Origin: Fimenecus sp045655645
Lineage (GTDB): Bacteria; Bacillota; Clostridia; Oscillospirales; Acutalibacteraceae
Assembly: GCA_045655645.1 (NCBI GenBank)
Contig: JAZOPS010000035.1
Span: forward strand, 1-26,482
Reading direction: 5' to 3'
Length of the DNA stretch: 26,482 bases
The notes under the pieces: model-generated
What the model saw: the letters and a program-made list of their open reading frames with translations, nothing else
Told to the model about the DNA's origin: nothing
Database searches by the model: none
Shown: positions 8,194 to 16,365 of the stretch, piece after piece
Layout: each line of letters opens with the position of its first letter
How positions within the stretch are numbered: position 1 is the first letter of the stretch
Made by a program: the position numbers and the translations under genes

Positions 8194-8856
8194 ATGAGTG
8201 AACAAAAATTAACATTAAAAGAAAATTTGAAAGTTATTTTTGATGGATGTCTTACAATTCCAAACTTGCTTTCAGTAATCAGAATCGCTTTAATTCCTGT
8301 TTTTGCAGTGCTTTATAATAAGGGCGAAATCTGGTGGTCACTCATCGTGCTTGCACTTTCAGGACTTTCAGATTTGTTTGACGGCAAAATCGCAAGAAAA
8401 TTTAATCAGGTTAGTAATTTAGGCAAACTTTTAGACCCAGTTGCAGATAAACTTACTGTTTTTGCAATCGCAATTGTACTTTTCTTGCAGTTTAAATCAG
8501 CTAACAGTGAATCAATGCAAGCTTTTGCTTGGGTGTTCTTGCTCTTTATTGCAAAAGAAATAATTATGATTTTAGGTAGCATTGTGCTTATTGCACTTGG
8601 TACTCGTCCTGTTGCTGCAGAAATCTGGGGTAAACTTGCAACTTGCGCTTTTTATGTAATTATGGTTGTGATTATCGGCTTCGGACCAGAAGTTGGCGCT
8701 ATCACACACATTGCAGGTTTTGAAAAATATACACTTCCTGAACCACTTATGTTTGTGCTTGTAATAATAACTGTTGTGCTTACATTTATTGCATTTTTCA
8801 GTTATCTTCCAAGTGCAATCAAACAGATTATCGAAAACTCAAAGAAAAAGGACTAA
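8194..8856 (+). CDS. pgsA: PgsA, CDP-diacylglycerol--glycerol-3-phosphate 3-phosphatidyltransferase
   Basis: PgsA makes phosphatidylglycerol phosphate from CDP-diacylglycerol and glycerol-3-phosphate, the committed step to phosphatidylglycerol and cardiolipin, in the cytoplasmic membrane. The 220-residue protein has the CDP-alcohol phosphotransferase signature, with aspartates arranged as DLFDGKIAR followed by GKLLDPVADK, and six or so hydrophobic segments. The IPNLLSVIRIALIPVFA N terminus is typical of PgsA rather than of phosphatidylserine or cardiolipin synthases of the same superfamily. A GAGGTG site lies 5 bases before the ATG and overlaps the end of the CvpA gene by a few bases. Confidence 0.92.
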   Translation: MSEQKLTLKENLKVIFDGCLTIPNLLSVIRIALIPVFAVLYNKGEIWWSLIVLALSGLSDLFDGKIARKFNQVSNLGKLLDPVADKLTVFAIAIVLFLQFKSANSESMQAFAWVFLLFIAKEIIMILGSIVLIALGTRPVAAEIWGKLATCAFYVIMVVIIGFGPEVGAITHIAGFEKYTLPEPLMFVLVIITVVLTFIAFFSYLPSAIKQIIENSKKKD

Positions 8857-8862
8857 TTTATA

Positions 8863-11178
8863 ATGAACAAAAATATGATTTGCTGTAAATGCAAACAAAG
8901 ACCCGCAGTTATCTTTGTAACAAAGATGGAAGGCGAAAAAACAACAAATGAGGGTTATTGCATCCAATGTGCGATGGAGATGAATATTGGTCCCATCAAG
9001 CAGATGATGGAGAATATGGGTATCACCGAAGACCAACTTGAAGATATGACAACCCAGATGGAACAGATGATGGAAAGTATGGGCGAAGATGGCTTTGAAT
9101 TGGGTGGAGCATCAACATTCCCATTTATGCAAAATCTCGGTATGATGCCAATGGATGTACCTGAAGAAAATATCAAAGACCTTAATGGTGACAAGAAAAA
9201 TGCACCAAAAGGCAAGAAAAAGCAGGGGAATAAGGGCGATAAGAGAAAAATGCTCTCTATGTATTGTACCGATTTAACTGCGAAAGCAAGAAATAACGAT
9301 CTTGACAGAATTATCGGTCGTGATACAGAAATTGCCCGTGCCGTGCAGATTTTATGCAGAAGAACAAAGAATAACCCTTGCTTAATCGGTGAACCCGGTG
9401 TTGGTAAAACTGCAATCGCAGAAGGCCTTGCACAAAGAATTGCAGAGGGTAATGTCCCTGCAAAACTTATTGATAAAGAAATCCATCTTCTTGACCTTAC
9501 AGCTCTTGTTGCTGGCACACAATTCCGTGGTCAGTTTGAAAGCAGAATTAAAGGCCTTGTTGAAGAAGTTAAGAGTGAAGGTAATATCATTCTCTTTATT
9601 GACGAAGTTCATAATCTTGTAGGCACTGGTGATGCAGAAGGCTCAATGAATGCCGCAAACATCTTGAAACCTGCTCTTTCTCGTGGTGCAATTCAAGTTA
9701 TCGGTGCAACAACTTTCAATGAATACAGAAAGCATATCGAAAAAGACGCTGCTCTTGAAAGACGTTTCCAGCCTGTAAAAGTTGAAGAACCATCAATCGA
9801 AGATACTTATAAAATGCTTGTTGGTATCAAAGCCTACTATGAACTTTTCCACAGAGTGCAAATTAGCGATAATCTTGTATATAAAGCAGTAACTCTTTCT
9901 GAAAGATATATTACAGACAGATTCTTGCCAGATAAGGCTATTGACCTTTTGGACGAAGCTTGTACTTGCGCAAATCTTCGTAACAAAGCAATCAGCGAAA
10001 ACGAGATTAACGAAAAGAAAATTGCACAACTCAAAAAAGACCTTGAAGCACTTGAAGAGAGAATTGCAAACCCTGAGAATGACGAAGACTTAAACCCAGT
10101 TTATGAAGACCTTTATAAAACAAAGGGCGAGTTAGCAGTTTGTGAAGGCAAAGCATCCGAGCTTCAAGAAAAAGCAAAAGATAATAATGTTACAGAAGAC
10201 GACTTGGCAAGAGTTATTAATCTTTGGACAGGTATCCCTGCAACAAAAGTTGTAGAAGGTGACATCAACCGTCTTAAAGGTCTTGAAGACAGACTTATGG
10301 AGAAAGTTATCGGTCAGGATGATGCCGTTAAAGCTGTTGCAAATGCAATTAAGCGTAGCAGAATACAGTTGACACTTCAAAAACGCCCTGCATCATTTAT
10401 CTTTGTAGGTCCAACTGGTGTTGGTAAAACTGAACTTGTTAAACAACTTTCAACGGAACTTTTTGATACACCTGAAACACTTATCCGTCTTGATATGAGT
10501 GAGTTTATGGAGAAACATTCAGTTTCTCGTCTTATCGGCTCACCTCCAGGATATGTTGGCTATGACGAAGCAGGTCAGTTAACTGAAAAGGTGAGAAGAA
10601 AACCTTATTCAATTATTCTCTTTGACGAAATTGAAAAAGCACATCCCGATGTGATGAATATCCTTCTTCAAATCCTTGACGAAGGCAAAACAAACGATGC
10701 TCATGGCAGAACAGTAAGCTTTGCAAATACTGTGATTATTATGACATCAAATGCGGGTAGCCATAAATCAGAAACATCATTGGGATTCGGTAAAACAGAT
10801 AAAGATATTTCAAGAGAAAAGGTACTTAAGGCACTTAATGAATTCTTGAGACCTGAGTTTATCGGCCGTGTTGATGAAATCGTTGTGTTCAACCCACTCG
10901 ACGAAGAAGATTATAAGAAAATCGCAATTCTTATGCTCTCTGAAATCGAAACCGTGCTCAAAGATAAAGGCATTCAGTTCATTTATGATGACAACACACC
11001 ATCTGCAATTGTCTCAAAAATGGACGGCAATGTTCGTGGTGCTCGTGATTTGAGAAATGTTATCCGTCGCAATATCGAAGACAAAGTCTCAACAATAATG
11101 ATTGATAACCTCGGCACAACAATAAACAAAATCCTCATCACAACAAATGATAACAATATTCAAGTGAATTTTGAATAA
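8863..11178 (+). CDS. ClpE-like AAA+ unfoldase with N-terminal zinc finger (Clp protease ATP-binding subunit)
   Basis: This 771-residue Hsp100 protein should form hexamers that unfold proteins for ClpP. The N terminus is a four-cysteine zinc finger, C7-x2-C10-x22-C33-x2-C36, the spacing known for ClpE, instead of a Clp-N repeat domain. A methionine-rich linker (14 Met in residues 38-97) and a lysine-rich stretch follow. D1 has Walker A GEPGVGKT (176-183) and Walker B ILFIDE (to 248); a short helical middle domain lies near 385-430; D2 has GPTGVGKT (516-523) and ILFDE (to 589). A ClpP-docking-type LGF tripeptide is present at 640-642, so partnership with ClpP is likely. It starts 6 bases after pgsA and ends the long operon. 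ClpC with a zinc finger would be an alternative name. Confidence 0.9.
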   Translation: MNKNMICCKCKQRPAVIFVTKMEGEKTTNEGYCIQCAMEMNIGPIKQMMENMGITEDQLEDMTTQMEQMMESMGEDGFELGGASTFPFMQNLGMMPMDVPEENIKDLNGDKKNAPKGKKKQGNKGDKRKMLSMYCTDLTAKARNNDLDRIIGRDTEIARAVQILCRRTKNNPCLIGEPGVGKTAIAEGLAQRIAEGNVPAKLIDKEIHLLDLTALVAGTQFRGQFESRIKGLVEEVKSEGNIILFIDEVHNLVGTGDAEGSMNAANILKPALSRGAIQVIGATTFNEYRKHIEKDAALERRFQPVKVEEPSIEDTYKMLVGIKAYYELFHRVQISDNLVYKAVTLSERYITDRFLPDKAIDLLDEACTCANLRNKAISENEINEKKIAQLKKDLEALEERIANPENDEDLNPVYEDLYKTKGELAVCEGKASELQEKAKDNNVTEDDLARVINLWTGIPATKVVEGDINRLKGLEDRLMEKVIGQDDAVKAVANAIKRSRIQLTLQKRPASFIFVGPTGVGKTELVKQLSTELFDTPETLIRLDMSEFMEKHSVSRLIGSPPGYVGYDEAGQLTEKVRRKPYSIILFDEIEKAHPDVMNILLQILDEGKTNDAHGRTVSFANTVIIMTSNAGSHKSETSLGFGKTDKDISREKVLKALNEFLRPEFIGRVDEIVVFNPLDEEDYKKIAILMLSEIETVLKDKGIQFIYDDNTPSAIVSKMDGNVRGARDLRNVIRRNIEDKVSTIMIDNLGTTINKILITTNDNNIQVNFE

Positions 11179-11183
11179 AAGCA

Positions 11184-11221
11184 AAAGGACAGTAGCAAAA
11201 ACTACTGTCCTTTATATTTTT
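11184..11221 (+). terminator. Intrinsic terminator after the clpE-like gene
   Basis: A perfect 12-base-pair stem (AAAGGACAGTAG / CTACTGTCCTTT) with a 6-base loop starts 5 bases after the stop codon and is followed by TATATTTTT. The A-rich left flank means it could also stop transcription coming from the right. It closes the eleven-gene run. Confidence 0.92.
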
Positions 11222-11276
11222 GCAAACCGTCGCACATGGACAAAGAGTTCTCGTCTCAAATTCCTATGATAGTAAA

Positions 11277-11315
11277 GCAAAAAAAGAAAGCCTGATAATC
11301 TATCAGACTTTCTTT
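11277..11315 (-). terminator. Terminator of tRNA-Ser(GCU)
   Basis: Read on the - strand, AAAGAAAG-U-CUGAUA pairs with UAUCAG-G-CUUUCUUU around a 3-base loop (one U-G wobble), then a run of T residues follows. The stem begins at the last base of the encoded CCA end of the tRNA gene, so it terminates that transcript immediately. Confidence 0.88.
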
Positions 11316-11405
11316 GGCGCAGAAGGAGAGACTCGAACTCTCGCACCGGTTTCCCGGCCTACGCCCTTAGCAGGGGCGCCTCGTCACCAACTTGAGTACT
11401 TCTGC
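11315..11405 (-). tRNA. tRNA-Ser(GCU)
   Basis: On the - strand the acceptor stem is GCAGAAG paired with CTTCTGC, followed by discriminator G and an encoded CCA (TGG at 11315-11317 on the + strand). The anticodon loop CTGCTAA gives anticodon GCU, reading AGC/AGU serine codons. The long variable arm (paired CCGG...CCGG) and the T arm GAGAGTTCGAGTCTCTC fit a class II serine tRNA. Its transcript must come from the promoter upstream of the neighbouring tRNA gene or from an unrecognised one between the two genes. Confidence 0.95.
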
Positions 11406-11430
11406 AAGTGTAACGTGTTTAGCGTTATTT

Positions 11431-11466
11431 AATTAAAAAGCGGGCTGTATTTGACATACAACCCGC
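11431..11466 (-). terminator. Terminator between the two tRNA-Ser genes
   Basis: On the - strand GCGGGUUGUA pairs with UACAGCCCGC (10 pairs, one wobble) around a 7-base loop, followed by TTTTTAATT. It lies 2 bases after the CCA end of tRNA-Ser(UGA) and before tRNA-Ser(GCU), so expression of the downstream tRNA would depend on read-through or a separate promoter. Confidence 0.88.
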
Positions 11467-11468
11467 AG

Positions 11469-11557
11469 TGGCGGAGAGAGTGGGATTCGAACCCACGGTA
11501 CGTTGCCGTACGACGGTTTTCAAGACCGTTCCGTTATAACCACTTCGGTATCTCTCC
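11469..11557 (-). tRNA. tRNA-Ser(UGA)
   Basis: On the - strand the acceptor stem GGAGAGA pairs with TCTCTCC, followed by discriminator G and an encoded CCA (TGG at 11469-11471 on the + strand). The anticodon loop CTTGAAA gives anticodon UGA, reading UCN serine codons. A long variable arm (GTACGG-CAA-CGTAC) marks it as class II, and the T arm reads GTGGGTTCGAATCCCAC. A consensus promoter lies just upstream. Confidence 0.96.
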
Positions 11558-11572
11558 GTATTGGGCTTGTAT

Positions 11573-11601
11573 ATATTATCATAAAAGAAACGGGTTGTCA
11601 A
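11573..11601 (-). promoter_or_regulatory. SigA-type promoter of the tRNA-Ser genes
   Basis: On the - strand a perfect -35 box TTGACA (11596-11601) is separated by exactly 17 bases from a TAATAT -10 box (11573-11578). The expected start would leave a leader of only about 10 bases before tRNA-Ser(UGA). This is the best-matching promoter in the window, as expected for a stable RNA. Confidence 0.9.
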
Positions 11602-11656
11602 GCGATTTTTTGAAAAACATTTAATTTTTCTGTCCCTAATTTTACACCTATTTTAG

Positions 11657-11685
11657 TTTACTTTTTTTACTTAAAATGATAAAAT
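11657..11685 (+). promoter_or_regulatory. SigA-type promoter of the alpha-galactosidase/addBA unit
   Basis: TTTACT (11657-11662), a 17-base spacer and TAAAAT (11680-11685) precede the GH27 gene by 27 bases. It is divergent from the tRNA promoter, with about 55 bases between the two -35 boxes. Confidence 0.72.
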
Positions 11686-11694
11686 GTATTTATC
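11678..11694. promoter_or_regulatory. Candidate operator overlapping the GH27 promoter
   Basis: GATAAA-ATGTA-TTTATC is a perfect 6-base inverted repeat with a 5-base spacer. It covers the -10 box and the expected transcription start of the alpha-galactosidase gene, the position where a repressor would act. The region is very AT-rich, so chance is a real possibility, and no regulator gene is adjacent. Confidence 0.4.
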
Positions 11695-11712
11695 TAATTA
11701 GGGGTGATTTTT

Positions 11713-13005
11713 ATGGGTAAAAACAAATTTGCAAAAACTCCACCAATGGGGTGGAATAGTTGGGATTGCTATGGTGCAGCTGTCAATGAAGAACAACTCT
11801 TGGGCAATGCAGAATATATGGCAAAATACCTTAAAGATTATGGTTGGCAATATGTTGTCTGCGATATTCAATGGTATGAGCCGAAAGCAAAGAATAATGA
11901 CTATAATAATTTTACCGAACTTTGCATGGACGAGTATTCTCGTCTAATTCCTGCTGAAAATCGTTTTCCATCATCAAAGGGTGGATTAGGTTTTAAGCCG
12001 ATTGCTGACAAGATTCACGCAATGGGACTCAAGTTCGGTATCCACATTATGCGTGGCATTCCTCGTCAGGCAGTTCATCAGAACACGCCTATTTTAGGTA
12101 GTGACAAAACTGCTCGTCAGGTTGTGCACCATTTCTCAGTTTGCCCTTGGAATACTGATATGTATGGAATGTACACCTGCGAGGGTGCACAGGCTTATTA
12201 TGACTCAATTTTTGATATGTACGCAAAATGGGGCATTGACTTTGTTAAAGTAGATGACATCTGTGTTACAGAATTCAGAAAATGGGATAACCCATATTCA
12301 GCTCGTGAAGAGGTCGAAATGATAAGAAAAGCAATTGACAAAACAGGTCGTGATATTGTATTGAGTCTTTCACCAGGACCTGCTGAATTATCAGTAGCCG
12401 ACCATTTGTGCCAATACGCTAATATGTGGCGTCTTACAGGCGATTTCTGGGACTGGTGGGACAAACTCTATGAAATGTTCGATAAGTGCGAAAAATGGTC
12501 TCCTTTCGTGAGCGAGGGTTGTTGGCCTGATTGCGATATGTTACCACTTGGCAATCTTTCAAGAAACGGTACTTGTCATGGACCACAAGACAGATACACC
12601 CAATTTACAAAAGACGAACAAATCACTCTTATGACGCTTTGGTCAATATTCCGTTCACCATTGATGTTTGGTGGCGAAATGCGAAATAATGACCAATGGA
12701 CTCTTTCTCTTATGACAAACGAAGAAGTCCTTGATGTTAACCAAAATTCTCGCGATGGAAAACAAGCATACAGAGATGAAAACACAATTATCTGGACTGC
12801 AGTTTCTTCTGATAATAAACCACTTGTTGCAGTATTCAATGTATCAGATAAAGATGCTGAAATCACAGTTGATTTAGAACAATTCAACATAAAAGGTGAA
12901 TACACGCTCCGTGATTTATGGGCAAAAGAAGATATAGAAAAAGTAGCAGATAAATTTATTTGCACAGTTAATTCTCATGGCGCAAAACTCTTTAAATTAA
13001 AATAA
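11713..13005 (+). CDS. Glycoside hydrolase family 27 protein, probable alpha-galactosidase
   Basis: The 430-residue protein opens with the GH27 hallmark (TPPMGWNSWDCYGAAV). The nucleophile motif is FVKVDDICV with Asp181, equivalent to the aspartate of LKFDGC in known alpha-galactosidases, and the acid/base segment is WRLTGDFWDWW with Asp244; a small C-terminal beta domain follows. It most likely releases alpha-linked galactose, although related GH27 activities on other sugars cannot be excluded. No signal peptide is seen, so it should act in the cytoplasm on imported oligosaccharides; no sugar transporter is nearby. The ATG at 11713 is chosen because GGGGTG sits 6 bases before it, while the in-frame GTG at 11704 lies inside that site. 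addB begins 15 bases downstream. Confidence 0.87.
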   Translation: MGKNKFAKTPPMGWNSWDCYGAAVNEEQLLGNAEYMAKYLKDYGWQYVVCDIQWYEPKAKNNDYNNFTELCMDEYSRLIPAENRFPSSKGGLGFKPIADKIHAMGLKFGIHIMRGIPRQAVHQNTPILGSDKTARQVVHHFSVCPWNTDMYGMYTCEGAQAYYDSIFDMYAKWGIDFVKVDDICVTEFRKWDNPYSAREEVEMIRKAIDKTGRDIVLSLSPGPAELSVADHLCQYANMWRLTGDFWDWWDKLYEMFDKCEKWSPFVSEGCWPDCDMLPLGNLSRNGTCHGPQDRYTQFTKDEQITLMTLWSIFRSPLMFGGEMRNNDQWTLSLMTNEEVLDVNQNSRDGKQAYRDENTIIWTAVSSDNKPLVAVFNVSDKDAEITVDLEQFNIKGEYTLRDLWAKEDIEKVADKFICTVNSHGAKLFKLK

Positions 13006-13020
13006 AAAGGGGCAAAAAAT

Positions 13021-16000
13021 ATGCTCAACATTATCACAGGTCGTACAGGTAGTGGCAAAACACGATATATTCGCAATCTTGCAACAGAGATTGCCAAACA
13101 GATAAGTGGCAAAGCCGTTATTATTGTACCCGAGCAATTTTCTTTTGAAACCGAAAGGGGAATGCTCGAACTTTTAGGCAATGAAAAAATTAATAATGTT
13201 GAAATTTTAAGCTTTTCACGACTTAGTGAAAGGCTTTTGTCCCAATATGGCAAATTAGATAAAAAGACTGCTGACGATGGTGTCCGTGCAGTGCTTATGA
13301 GCCGTGCAATTGAAACTCTTGAAGATGAACTCACTGTATTTTGTCGTTATAAAAAACATCCTGAACTCATAAGTCAAATTCTAGATTTTCACCGTGAAAT
13401 TAAAAAATGCAAAATATCAAATGAAGAGTTAGAAAAATTTGCAGAAGTTGTAAATAAAAAATCATTCGCCTCAAAAATTTCAGAACTCTCATCAATATTT
13501 GCTTGCTACGATGCTTTGATGTCAAAAAGATTTAACGATAGCACACTCTATCTTGACATGCTTGCAGACTTGCTGGCAGAAGTTGATTATTTCAAGAATA
13601 AAGTTGTATTCTTTGACGCGTTTTCTGGATTTTCAGGTCAGGAATATGCCGTGTTAAGTGAAATTATGCGCCAAGCAGAAGATGTGTTTGTAACATTCTG
13701 TTGCGATACATCTAAAAACAATCAGAGATATGAGCTTTTTTATAATTCAACAGTTGAGATTAAAAAACTCAAATCAATCGCAAATAAAATCGGTGTAAAA
13801 GTTGCGCCTGAGAAGGTTCTATATTCTAAAAAAGAATTCAAAAAAGATGAACTCAATTTTCTTGAAGAAAACTTCTTTGCGAATAATGATAATGTCTATG
13901 AAGAAGATGCAAGCGCAATTACAATTATCCCTTGTCGAACAAAAACAGATGAATGTAGCGTGGTAGCGTCAGAAATCAAAAAACTTGTTCGCACAGAAAA
14001 TCTTCGTTATCGTGATATTGCAGTTATTGTTCGTCACGAAGAAAACTATAAAAAAGATTTAGCATCAGCTTTCAGAAAATATGATATTGATTGTTTCCAC
14101 GATAATCGTCAACCAGTTGACACACAACCATTAATCGTATTTTTGAAATGCCTTTTAGATATTTTAGTTAAAGGTTTTGAAACTGAAAGAATTTTGAGAC
14201 TTTTAAAAACTCAACTTTTCGGTTTCACAGTCGAAGAAATCGCACTTTTAGAAGATTATTGCCTTATGTGGAAAATTCGTACATCACAATGGCAAGAAGA
14301 ATGGACCGAAAACCCAAACGGTTTCGGCGAATTGGTAACGGATTTTTCAAATGAACTTTTAGAAAAAATTAATGCACTCCGTCAAAGAATAGTTTCACCA
14401 ATTTCTTGGCTCAAAAAACAGATGAAAGATTCTGACGGTGAGTCAATGTCAAAAGCATTATTCACATTCTTGCAAAAGAATAAAATAGACGAAAACTTAA
14501 AAACATTCACACAAAATCTTAAAGATAGCGAAGAAATCGAATTAGCACTTGAACAAGCTAGAATATGGAAAATTGTTACCGAAGTGTTAGATGGTCTTTA
14601 TTTTGCAATCGGTAATACTGACATTTCAATTGAACGATATTCTGAATTGTTCAATCTCTTTGTTGCGTCCAAAAACATTGGTGTAATTCCAAATGGAATG
14701 GACGAAGTAATCATTGGTGGAGCTGACAGAATCCGTGCGTCTGCACCAAAAGTAGTATTCCTTATGGGTGCAAATACAGGTGTTTTCCCAGCAGAAAGTT
14801 CATCAGGTGTTTTGTTTAACGACTTTGAACGCTGTGAACTCATAAATAACGGAATGCAAATTATCAGTAATCTAGAATATAACAGTGTTAGTGAAAACTT
14901 TATTGCATATCATGCTGCAACTCTTGCAACTGACAAACTTTATCTCACTTATTCATCAATGAGTGGTGATTCATCTGCATTAACACCATCTGAAATGGTG
15001 ACCGATATTATCAAGACATTCTCTAAATGTAATATCAGAAATGAATATTCTAAATTAGATAGAATCGAAAGCCGTAATTCTGCATTTGCAATTATGGCGG
15101 GCGAAGCCATGAAAGGCTCGGTTCTAGGTGAAACATTAAAAGAGTATTTTAATGAGAATGACGGCAAAAATGAAGTATTAAAAATTAGCAGAGCAAACAA
15201 CAAAGAATTCAAAATTCTTGATAAAGACCTTGCCGCAGATTTCTTTGGCAAGAATATGTATATGTCTGCTTCTCGAATAGAAAAGTTCTATAAATGCCCA
15301 TTTGAATATTTTTGTGAATATGGTCTCAAAGCAAAACCAAGAAAAGAAGCACAAATTGATGCGGCTTTGTCTGGTACACTTATTCACTATGTAATGGAAA
15401 AGTTCTTGTTTAACAACAAAAAAGAAGCAATTATTCGAATGACCGATGATGAAATAAACAATCAAATTGAAGCAATTGTTGACGAGTATATCCATGACGA
15501 AATGGGTGGATATGAAAATAAATCTGCAACATTTGACAGAACAATAAAACTCATTAAAGAAACTGCATATAAAGTTCTAGTTCGTATAGTTGTTGAATTT
15601 AAAGCATGCGAATTTACCCCTGTTGATTTTGAATTGAGCATTAATCACGACGGCGCAATTGACCCTTATGAAGTGAAACTCGAAAATGGTGGCACAGTAC
15701 GAGTTGTGGGTAGCGTTGACCGTGTCGATATGTTCAAAACAGAAGAAAACACATTTTTGCGTGTTGTTGACTACAAAACAGGTGGCAAAGAGTTTAAATT
15801 GGGCGAAGTTTTCTATGGCCTTAATATGCAAATGCTTATTTATCTTTTCGCTATTTGGGAAAATGGTAAAGATTATTATGGTGACAATATAATCCCCGCT
15901 GGTGTGCTTTATTTTCAGGCTAAAAATCCAAAGGTATCATCAGATAAAATTGACAGATATTCAGATGAAAGTGCTGCCCTGAATGCAACATTTAATGAAC

Positions 16001-16365
16001 TGAGTATGGATGGTGTAATCCTTAATAATATGCAAGTTTTTGAAGCGATGGATAGCAAATATAACGGAGTATTACTTCCGGCTAAATTTGATGAAAAAAC
16101 AGGCGCATTAAAAGGTAAGGTTATTTCACTTGAAACTTTAATAAAACTAAAAGATAAAGTTAATGAGTCGATTAAAAATATGGCAGACGAGTTGCATGAT
16201 GGCAATATTTCTGCTTTACCAATTAAAGATGCTTGCACTTGGTGTCAATATAAAGATGTTTGCAAGCGCGAAGAAGATGACCCAATAAACGAATTTGAAG
16301 TTCCAAAATTTGACGATGCTATTTCTATGTTAAGAGGTGAAGATGATGAGCAGAGAATGGACTAA
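13021..16365 (+). CDS. addB: AddB, ATP-dependent nuclease/helicase subunit B
   Basis: AddB is one subunit of the AddAB helicase-nuclease that resects double-strand breaks and loads RecA at Chi-like sites. The 1114-residue protein has the N-terminal ATP-binding loop GRTGSGKT (7-14), an inactivated helicase-like core, and a C-terminal RecB-type nuclease with RVVDYKTGG (Asp917, Lys919). Four cysteines, Cys759 in FYKCPFEYF and Cys1072, Cys1075 and Cys1081 in CTWCQYKDVC, match the iron-sulfur cluster ligands of AddB. The ATG follows an AAAAGGGG site. The 3' end overlaps addA by 20 bases, the usual coupling. Confidence 0.96.
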   Translation: MLNIITGRTGSGKTRYIRNLATEIAKQISGKAVIIVPEQFSFETERGMLELLGNEKINNVEILSFSRLSERLLSQYGKLDKKTADDGVRAVLMSRAIETLEDELTVFCRYKKHPELISQILDFHREIKKCKISNEELEKFAEVVNKKSFASKISELSSIFACYDALMSKRFNDSTLYLDMLADLLAEVDYFKNKVVFFDAFSGFSGQEYAVLSEIMRQAEDVFVTFCCDTSKNNQRYELFYNSTVEIKKLKSIANKIGVKVAPEKVLYSKKEFKKDELNFLEENFFANNDNVYEEDASAITIIPCRTKTDECSVVASEIKKLVRTENLRYRDIAVIVRHEENYKKDLASAFRKYDIDCFHDNRQPVDTQPLIVFLKCLLDILVKGFETERILRLLKTQLFGFTVEEIALLEDYCLMWKIRTSQWQEEWTENPNGFGELVTDFSNELLEKINALRQRIVSPISWLKKQMKDSDGESMSKALFTFLQKNKIDENLKTFTQNLKDSEEIELALEQARIWKIVTEVLDGLYFAIGNTDISIERYSELFNLFVASKNIGVIPNGMDEVIIGGADRIRASAPKVVFLMGANTGVFPAESSSGVLFNDFERCELINNGMQIISNLEYNSVSENFIAYHAATLATDKLYLTYSSMSGDSSALTPSEMVTDIIKTFSKCNIRNEYSKLDRIESRNSAFAIMAGEAMKGSVLGETLKEYFNENDGKNEVLKISRANNKEFKILDKDLAADFFGKNMYMSASRIEKFYKCPFEYFCEYGLKAKPRKEAQIDAALSGTLIHYVMEKFLFNNKKEAIIRMTDDEINNQIEAIVDEYIHDEMGGYENKSATFDRTIKLIKETAYKVLVRIVVEFKACEFTPVDFELSINHDGAIDPYEVKLENGGTVRVVGSVDRVDMFKTEENTFLRVVDYKTGGKEFKLGEVFYGLNMQMLIYLFAIWENGKDYYGDNIIPAGVLYFQAKNPKVSSDKIDRYSDESAALNATFNELSMDGVILNNMQVFEAMDSKYNGVLLPAKFDEKTGALKGKVISLETLIKLKDKVNESIKNMADELHDGNISALPIKDACTWCQYKDVCKREEDDPINEFEVPKFDDAISMLRGEDDEQRMD

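Noticed and set aside
8955..9518. 187-codon open frame on the - strand inside the clpE-like gene
   Set aside because: It is the complement of the methionine- and lysine-rich coding stretch and has no independent support.
11220..11432. Open frame of 70 codons containing GETRTLAPVSRPTPLAG
   Set aside because: It is a translation of the complement of tRNA-Ser(GCU) and its terminator, a well-known false ORF type.
11406..11440. Possible separate promoter for tRNA-Ser(GCU)
   Set aside because: TACACT is present near the gene, but the matching -35 position reads TAATTA and the start would fall inside the tRNA.
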